Of a stretch of DNA of 64,000 bases, positions 56,901 to 64,000 are shown one piece after another (the first letter of the stretch is position 1; the number at the start of each line of letters is the position of its first letter). This DNA is from Macrostomum hystrix (taxonomy: Eukaryota; Platyhelminthes; Macrostomidae). The stretch is from contig CATNEN010000038.1 in NCBI GenBank assembly GCA_950097015.1, positions 5,625,001 through 5,689,000 of the forward strand. The letters are read 5' to 3'. The notes under the pieces were generated by a model. It was not told the DNA's origin, did not search any database, and saw nothing but the letters and a program-made list of their open reading frames with translations. The translations under genes were made by a program, and so were the position numbers.

Positions 56901-59106
56901 TTTAGCAACAGGAATACACAGTTTAGCAACAGGAATGCACAGTTTAGCAACAGAAATACACAGTTTAGCAACAGGAATACACAGTTTAGCAACAGAAATA
57001 CACAGTTTAGCAACAGGAATACACAGTTTAGCAACAGGAATACACAGTTTAGCAACAGGAATACACAGTTTAGCAACAGGAATACACAGTTTAGCAACAG
57101 GAATACACAGTTTAGCAACAGGAATGCACAGTTTAGCAACAGAAATACACAGTTTAGCAACAGGAATACACAGTTTAGCAACAGGAATACACAGTTTAGC
57201 AACAGAAATACACAGTTTAGCAACAGAAATACACAGTTTAGCAACAGAAATACACAGTTTAGCAACAGGAATACACAGTTTAGCAACAGAAATACACAGT
57301 TTAGCAACAGGAATACACAGTTTAGCAACAGAAATACACAGTTTAGCAACAGGAATGAACAGTTTAGCAACAGGAATGCACAGTTTAGCAACAGGAATAC
57401 ACAGTTTAGCAACAGAAATACACGGTTTAGCAACAGGAATACAAGGTTTAGCAACAGGAATACACAGTTTAGCAACAGGAATACACAGTTTAGCAACAGA
57501 AATACACAGTTTAGCAACAGAAATACACAGTTTAGCAACAGGACAACACAGTTTAGCAGCAGGAATGAACAGTTTAGCAACAGGAATGCACAGTTTAGCA
57601 ACAGGAATGCACAGTTTAGCAACAGGAATACACAGTTTAGCAACAGGAATACACGGTTTAGCAACAGGAATACACAGTTTAGCAACAGGAATACACAGTT
57701 TAGCAACAGAAATACACAGTTTAGCAACAGGAATACACAGTTTAGCAACAGAAATACACAGTTTAGCAACAGAAATACACAGTTTAGCAACAGAAATACA
57801 CAGTTTAGCAACAGAAATACACAGTTTAGCAACAGGAATGAACAGTTTAGCAACAGGAATGCACAGTTTAGCAACAGGAATACACAGTTTAGCAACAGAA
57901 ATACACGGTTTAGCAACAGGAATACAAGGTTTAGCAACAGGAATACACAGTTTAGCAACAGGAATACACAGTTTAGCAACAGGAATACACAGTTTAGCAA
58001 CAGGAATGCACAGTTTAGCAACAGAAATACACAGTTTAGCAACAGAAATACACAGTTTAGCAACAGGAATACACAGTTTAGCAACAGGAATACACAGTTT
58101 AGCAACAGTAATACACAGTTTAGCAACAGGAATACACAGTTTAGCAACAGGAATACACAGTTTAGCAACAGGAATACATAGTTTAGCAACAGGAATACAC
58201 AGTTTAGCAACAGGAATGCACAGTTTAGCAACAGAAATACACAGTTTAGCAACAGGAATACAAAGTTTAGCAACAGAAATACACTGTTTAGCAACAGGAA
58301 TACACAGTTTAGCTACAGAAATACACAGTTTAGCAACAGAAATACACAGTTTAGCAACAGGAATACACAGTTTAGCAACAGGAATGCACAGTTTAGCAAC
58401 AGAAATACACAGTTTAGCAACAGGAATACACAGTTTAGCAACAGGAATACACAGTTTAGCAACAGGAATACACAGTTTAGCAACAGGAATACACAGTTTA
58501 GCAACAGGAATACACAGTTTAGCAACAGGAATACACAGTTTAGCAACAGGAATACACAGTTTAGCAACAGGAATGCACAGTTTAGCAACAGAAATACACA
58601 GTTTAGCAACAGGAATACACAGTTTAGCAACAGGAATACACAGTTTAGCAACTGAAATACACAGTTTAGCAACAGAAATACACAGTTTAGCAACAGAAAT
58701 ACACAGTTTAGCAACAGGAATACACAGTTTAGCAACAGAAATACACAGTTTAGCAACAGGAATACACAGTTTAGCAACAGGAATACACAGTTTAGCAACA
58801 GAAATACACAGTTTAGCAACAGAAATACACAGTTTAGCGACAGAAATACACAGTTTAGCAACAGGAATACACAGTTTAGCAACAGAAATACACAGTTTAG
58901 CAACAGAAATACACAGTTTAGCAGCAGGAATGAACAGTTTAGCAACAGGAATGCACAGTTTAGCAACAGAAATACACAGTTTAGCAACAGGAATACAAGG
59001 TTTAGCAACAGAAATACACAGTTTAGCAGCAGGAATACACAGTTTAGCAACAGGAATGAACAGTTTAGCAACAGAAATACACAGTTTAGCAACAGGAATA
59101 CACATT
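44976..59106. repeat. 14.1-kb satellite of a 21-bp unit
   Basis: About 670 tandem copies of a 21-bp unit (core AGCAACAGGAATACACAGTT plus one T). Recurrent variants are GGAATA/GAAATA, ATACAC/ATGCAC, GGAATGAAC, GGACAACAC, CACGG and CAAGG. No frame-changing indel occurs anywhere: one minus-strand frame is open across the whole array. The plus frame is broken once by a substitution (ACATAAATA at about 49516-49524). Variant-marked blocks recur at exact multiples of 21 bp, for example the CAAGG variant starting near 53217, 54582 and 55233 (1365 and 651 bp apart), showing higher-order duplication. It lies in no recognisable gene. Confidence 0.98.
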
Positions 59107-59798
59107 TTTGCTATATACACAGTTCATAGGCTTTTCTTGCAATATTTAATTTGCACATTTCTGCTTAATTTTTATAACCTCTCCTTGAGCTTGTGTCTGT
59201 ACTCAAGCTCAATATTCTATGGCCATTCACTACGGAATATTTGAGACCCATGCACCATTATGCAAAGTAGGCATTTAAAGCTTCAGACACGATTTAGTTA
59301 CCTTGTCACCGGCCCAGATTTGCAATAAGGTGTCCAAATGTGCAACCTTAAATGGTTTATTTTTAATTAATTAAATTATTTATTATTTTTTTATTTATTC
59401 GCATTGTAAACTCTCTTCTATTTTTAGTGTTTTGGAAACTTTTCCACATATTCTGTTAATGGCTCACCAAGCAAGATTATATTTCTCTGTTACATGTACA
59501 GACGTCCTTGATGCTATTAATGTTCTATTATTTGAGACAAATACACTTATTCTAAGCTATAGCAGTGCCTCGCAGGAATGTGCTGTGGCAAATTAGACTC
59601 ACTCGCTTTGCCATCGTGTTGAGATCACTTGATTTGTCCATTCCATCTTGAGAATCTATGACGGCATCAATTGCCATAGACAAAATACTGATAAGGCAGC
59701 GGAAGAGATAATGGGAATAATACGGATGAGATGAGACACGGGAGTGATAAGACACGGGAGTGATAAGACACGGGAGAGATAAGACACAGAAGGAAGGG
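59107..59798. other. Spacer after satellite
   Basis: AT-rich single-copy DNA with no supported ORF, ending in four copies of a GATAAGACACGGGAGT-like repeat (59725-59790) related to the hAT-internal minisatellite. Confidence 0.55.
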
Positions 59799-60390
59799 GC
59801 GAGTGGGTCAGCGGCTAACGTCGCTGCCTCGCACTCCAAAGGACGCTAGTTCGATTCACCCTTCAAGTCACGATTAATTTCGGGACTTGTTGGGGGGGGT
59901 TGGACAGTAGCGACCGGCGGAGGTGCACCATATTTCGTGCAATCAAAGCTTGAAATAATAGCTTCGCTCCTACCTTCTGTGTGCCTGTTCTGCGTTGTAT
60001 GAGTTTGTGCGTTGGCGCTGGTGCGTTAGACCTTGCGGGGGGTGGCTGGAGGGCGGGTGTACACCGCCGCGCGCTCTCTGGAATTCCGTCAGCGCGATTG
60101 GATAAGTGTACACTCATCACCCGGCCCCCCCCTGAGGACTGATTTCTTATCAGCCTTCCGCCCCGGCTTGGTCTGCTCTGTGCGTGTGGGGCGGGGGTGG
60201 GGGACACTGCTGCCTATTCTGGGTGCCTCCTGCCCTCCCGGCTGGTCTGTGCTGCTGTATGTGGTGCCTGCTCAGGGGAGGCGGCGCGATGGGCGCTAAA
60301 GCGCCTAGTTCGCCGGTATGGGGGCGTGCCGCTCCGTCGCTTGTGCGACAAGTGCCCCGGGCCCCCCTGCAGATAGATAGATAGATAGAT
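59799..60390 (+). mobile_element. SINE family 3 (tRNA-derived, long body, GATA tail)
   Basis: The head is tRNA-like with box A TGGGTCAGCGG and box B AGTTCGATTC, followed by a GC-rich body of about 490 bp and a (GATA)5 tail at 60371-60390. Size, pol III boxes and simple-repeat tail fit a SINE. It sits inside a GAGACACGGG-type minisatellite that continues on both sides, so it inserted into that array. It is the only copy in the window. Confidence 0.75.
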
Positions 60391-60695
60391 AAGACACAGA
60401 AGAGATGAGACACAGAAGAGATGAGACACGGGAGAGATAAGACAAGGGAGAGATGAGAAAAGAGAGAGATGAGACAGGGAAGAGATAAGACACGTATGAG
60501 ATGAGATATGGGAGAGATTAGACAGATAAGAGATGAGACACGGGGGAGATGAAACTGGGAAGATATGAGATATGGGAGAGATGAGACATGGGAGATATGA
60601 AACTGGGAACAGATGAGACACGGGGAGATAAGACAAATCGAGAGATCAGACACGGGAGAGATGAGATACGGGAGAGATGAAACTGGGATGAGATG
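60390..60695. repeat. 15-17-bp minisatellite flanking SINE 3
   Basis: Irregular tandem copies of GAGATGAGACACGGGA with many variants. The core is the same as the array inside the hAT MITE at 6090-6330. Confidence 0.88.
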
Positions 60696-60699
60696 GTAC

Positions 60700-61389
60700 A
60701 GTATGAGATGTGACAGAAAACTCCTCTAATTTCAAAATCCAGCATCAGCATCAGCTCAAGGACCACTAGTTCGCCACTAGCAGCGTCCTGAGCACATGCT
60801 CAATAGTGAACAATCTGAGAATCGGATTAATTTAATCAGAGTAAAGCAGAGATGAGTCGCATTGCAGGAGCCCGCATGTGATTTTATTACTGAGGCTTTG
60901 GTCTCATGGGAAACACACAGTAGACAGCCATCTTGAAAACCTGGAGTAGCGATCTGAATTCTTAATTTAATTAAATTAGCCACATCCCAACAAGGAAGGT
61001 GAGGCTTGGTTCCTGAAACAATAGGAGAGTATTTTTACCTGCCAAAATGTGTTTTCCACGACTACAAAAACAAGCCCTGCAATATAGTAGCAGGCAATCA
61101 AACTGCAGTTTCAATTCTGCATGCATCCAATGTACATTATAGCGACGAGTGGAAAGGCTGAGTCACGTGACGCGAGAACGTACGGGCGGTCCACACCAGC
61201 GTACTCAGATTATATCAGGTGAGAGAGAGAGAGAGAGAGAGCTTGTGCAAGCAGAGCGGAAGAACTCCGCTCAAGCAGGTGAGAGAAATATAGAAAGGCC
61301 AAAATTTAAAGGCTTTCCAGAACTCAGGTAAATAGAAGAGGCTAAACGACAGTTAAAGCCCCTGAAGCTTTGATCAACAGCGAGCAAGC
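60700..61389. other. Upstream region of WD40 gene
   Basis: Single-copy DNA with GTCACGTGAC at about 61165, a perfect palindrome containing an E-box, and a (GA)n run at 61220-61241. Either may lie in the promoter or 5' UTR. Confidence 0.45.
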
Positions 61390-63964
61390 ATGTCCAAGAA
61401 GCACTTAGAAGACGCTCTGCAGGCTGGACAGCGAATCGCTGGCACCGGTCAGCCAGACAGCCATCACCGTCAGCAGCAGCGGCAGCCACCACATCAGAAG
61501 GGTGGCGCTGTCAGTCTGGTGCCCGGACCGTCGGTGGCCGGGTTGCCAGACGATGAGGGCCTGTTCGCTCTCAGCTACGTTGACGATGACAAGCGGCTGG
61601 TGCTGGGCACCGGGGCCGAGGGCATCCGCTGCCTGTCGGCCGACTTCGCCCCCGGCGGCGAGGCTGGCGCGCTGGCGCAGGCGGTCACGGTGAAGCAGAA
61701 CCAGCCAATCGGAGGCCTGGCCGTGTCCTGCATTCGGGGGGTGAGTGCCGAACTGTGATTTGCAACCATCGAGCACTCTGATTGCTTAACGAGAGTTACA
61801 TAAGGACAGAATTCGCAGCTTGTAAATTTAGAGTAGAAGTAACTCGTACGTCTCTTCTCGCCATGCAATCGGTATTTGAGTTTAAACTTTCCCCAAACAC
61901 TGCTGTGTCACATTTACAGACAGTGGCACAGTCGCTGCATTGTTAATAATAGTAATGATAGTAAAAATGGTAATAGTAGTAATAATAGAATGATATTATT
62001 AATGATATGGTATAGAATGATATAGAATGATAGAATAATCAAATTTCAGTAGTGTTGTCGGTAATGGCACATCATTTGGTGACACTAGACCGGTTGCCAG
62101 CGAGGAGGCAATTCTGCTCATTTCGCTGACTCCTGAGCATACACGCACATAGATATTGTACGCAGGCATACGCTCACACAGGTGTGTACATCTGCCCTGA
62201 CTTTCTCATCGTCAGGCAGTGTACACTTCACAGTGCCTTGGAGATTGGCCATCAAGGGCGTAAATTGCAAGATAGCCCCCAAGCCTTCTCTCCGCCGCTG
62301 CGCCCCAAATCAATGTGGCCTCGCCACGGAATCGAGCTTAGGGACCTTGGTACCAGAGGCAAACGCGTTAACCGTTCTGCCACTCACCCCCTCAGCCGCT
62401 ACTATGGTAGATGCACATATTGCCTGTGTACTGCTGTTCAGTCCGTGGACTGGAGTGGCCCGTCAAACCAATTCGAATTTCTACTAGCTGATGGTGTTAA
62501 CCTTCTTACAGCTGGGCGAAAAATACCACCCAGAAATTATGTCTTTTTTACGCAGACAAATTGCTTCCCTTGCATTGCGACTCGAACTCTTGACGTCTCC
62601 GTCAAAATCTCGAAGCTCCAGCCGCTGGGCTACAAGTTTCACTGTCTCTCCACATAGAGCTTCTTTCACACCTGTCATCTAAATACCAAATAATTATAAA
62701 AAACCACAGATTCGCAGCAATCCGAACGTCATCCTTGCGGCGGCCACCTCCGGCTACGTCTACAAAGCCGACTGGAGCAGCCCCGGCTTCAGCACGGTGA
62801 TCACAGAGCGGGGCAACCATCTGTCAGCTGTAGACACAACCGACGACCATCTTGCCACGGTTGGCTCCGACTGCAGCGTTCGCATCTACGACCTGCGTTC
62901 TTGCCAGCCCGTGCGCCAGTACTCCGGCTACCGGGACCTCGATCCCGACTGTCCCGAAGGCCACGCCACCCGCCTGTTTGCGGCGCGCTACAACGCGGAC
63001 GGACTGCTGCTGACATCCGGCTGGGACGACTGCGTGAAGTTCTGGGACCCGAGGCTGGCCATTAACGACCCAGTTAAGCGTCTGTCAGGGCCGCACATCT
63101 GCTGCCCTGATGGACTTGATGTGAAGGGCGATCGGGTGCTCACAGGTGAGTTTCAGTCTGAGTCAATCGTGTTGTGAGCAGTGTCTGCCCAGAATCTGAT
63201 CGATTTGTGCTTTGGTTTTGTTTGGCTTAGACTGCAAACGCTCCAGATGCTAGTGGGGATGGTCCGGGAGTTTTCAGAACACGTCATTCTAATTGCAAAA
63301 CCCATTACGCATAACTCGTATAGTTAATCCCCAATTATTTTATTTCGCCCAGCTGTGAAGTATAAGATAGCCCCCTGGCCAATGCGAAGCCAAGCCGAGG
63401 CTTAGAAGCTCAATCCACAGATTCTATATTACCATAGTGCATAGAAATGCTAAGTTTATAATCTTCTTGACCCTACCAATTTCAATCCACGGACTTAACA
63501 TTTGTACGTAGCCGTTTATTAGGCTGCGCATGGCTGGCTGTACATCTTGCCCAACTGGTTTAGGTGTAATTTAGATCTCTTTATATATCTAATGCTAGAA
63601 AACAACATAGAACATAGCGTTGTGGTTCTCTCTCACCTTTGCAGGCTCCTACAGGCCTGGCTCCGCTCTAGAGCTGTGGGACACCCGGCAGTGCGAGGCT
63701 CCCGTAGCCAGTTGGCCAGCCGACCACGTCTATAGCGTCCGCTTCACCGCCGGCTCCACCGTGGCCGCTGCCGGCGCTCTCAGCCGCTGCGTCACAGTCT
63801 GGTCGACGGCTGCGTCAATAGCAAATGGCGAGGAGCCTCTGCACCCGGAGCCGCTGGCACGCATCGAGCTGGACTCGGCTGTGTATTCGATGGCAACGGC
63901 GGCTGACGGTCGGCTAGCCATCGGCTGCCACAGCGGCCGGCTTCAGCTGGCCAGACTGGCCTGA
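61390..63964 (+). CDS. WD40-repeat protein
   Basis: Three exons, 61390-61740, 62710-63145 and 63645-63964, 1107 nt, 368 residues. The start is the ATG at 61390. After a Gln/His-rich N-terminus the chain shows beta-propeller blades with recognisable WD endings: DCSVRIYDLRS, TSGWDDCVKFWDPR and SALELWDTRQ, then LSRCVTVWST and a last weak blade (AIGCHSGRLQLARL). The fold is a seven-bladed propeller or near it, a scaffold for protein contacts. The stretch WDDCVKFWD followed by GPHICC resembles a widespread but poorly characterised WD40 family, so I give no specific name. Exon 2 begins with IRSNPNVILAAATSGYVYK in phase 0 and exon 3 joins at Gly-Ser-Tyr in phase 1. Intron 1 carries two SINEs; intron 2 has no repeat. 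Confidence 0.88.
61943..62045. repeat. AT-rich simple repeat in WD40 intron 1
   Basis: Impure AATAGTAATGATAGTA and ATAGAATGAT tracts directly next to the family 1 SINE. They may be the decayed tail of that minus-strand element. Confidence 0.7.
62064..62391 (-). mobile_element. SINE family 1, copy 6
   Basis: Near-complete minus-strand copy: the distal body (GGCACATCATTTGGTGACAC) through the tRNA-like head with box A TGGCAGAACGG on the reverse strand. It lies in WD40 intron 1. Confidence 0.88.
62395..62655 (-). mobile_element. SINE family 2, copy 4 (diverged)
   Basis: Minus-strand diverged family 2 copy (CAGTCCGTGGACTG, then a remnant of the tRNA-like head with GAGTTCGAGTCG on the reverse strand). 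It adjoins SINE 1 copy 6 and ends about 55 bp before the exon 2 acceptor. Confidence 0.7.
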
Positions 63965-64000
63965 CCACGGCTCAGTAGATTGGCCTGTGTGTCTTTACTA

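Noticed and set aside
44934..59244. Giant open frames (over 4,700 codons minus strand; over 3,000 codons plus strand) as repeat-protein genes
   Set aside because: They are produced by a 21-bp satellite whose unit is a multiple of three. There is no start codon in context, no unique N- or C-terminal domain and no splice context; several frames are open at once.

Overview
The window is nuclear DNA from a metazoan. Its genes are split by GT-AG spliceosomal introns, and they include animal-type families: a HOIL-1 RBR ubiquitin ligase, an SLC22 transporter, a CCDC181-like axoneme protein and a long-chain acyl-CoA synthetase. Unrelated minisatellites, tRNA-derived SINEs, MITEs and a Ty3/gypsy element fill the rest. 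The GC-rich exons, AT-rich spacers and extreme repeat load would suit a free-living flatworm such as Macrostomum. That placement is inference from general knowledge and is not proven by any gene here.

Layout. 1-9661 (minus strand): two related genes in head-to-tail tandem. Downstream is a HOIL-1/RBCK1 orthologue (UBL, NZF, RING1, IBR; its 3' end lies outside the window). Upstream is a second UBL-NZF gene without a visible RBR, resembling SHARPIN or a HOIL-1 paralogue. 11227-12561 (plus): a two-exon gene for a small single-pass membrane protein of unknown function. 13800-18714 (plus): an eight-exon SLC22-type transporter. 21412-28509 (plus): a nine-exon ACSL1/5/6-type acyl-CoA synthetase. 31159-31965 (plus): a glutamine-rich ORF. 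33128-40388 (plus): a four-EF-hand protein with long repeat tails, broken in its last exon by a complete, very young Ty3/gypsy element (35298-39738). 42067-44434 (plus): a CCDC181-like gene. 44976-59106: a 14-kb array of a 21-bp satellite. 61390-63964 (plus): a three-exon WD40 protein.

The exon models are supported by phase arithmetic: for SLC22, ACSL, CCDC181, WD40, the small membrane protein and the EF-hand gene (element removed), exon lengths add to an exact number of codons and the split codons agree with family motifs. Nearly every intron has its own minisatellite of 18-39 bp. At least three tRNA-derived SINE families recur (six copies of family 1, four of family 2, one of family 3), and three MITE families are visible by their terminal inverted repeats, one with a perfect 8-bp hAT-type target duplication.

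Functionally the genes look like unrelated neighbours, except for the two UBL-NZF genes, which would belong to the same linear-ubiquitin (LUBAC) machinery. No new enzymatic system is evident. The most notable observations are the LUBAC-like gene pair, the fresh retrotransposon insertion in an EF-hand exon, the apparent myristoylation signal on an ACSL lacking its membrane anchor, and the indel-free 14-kb satellite.
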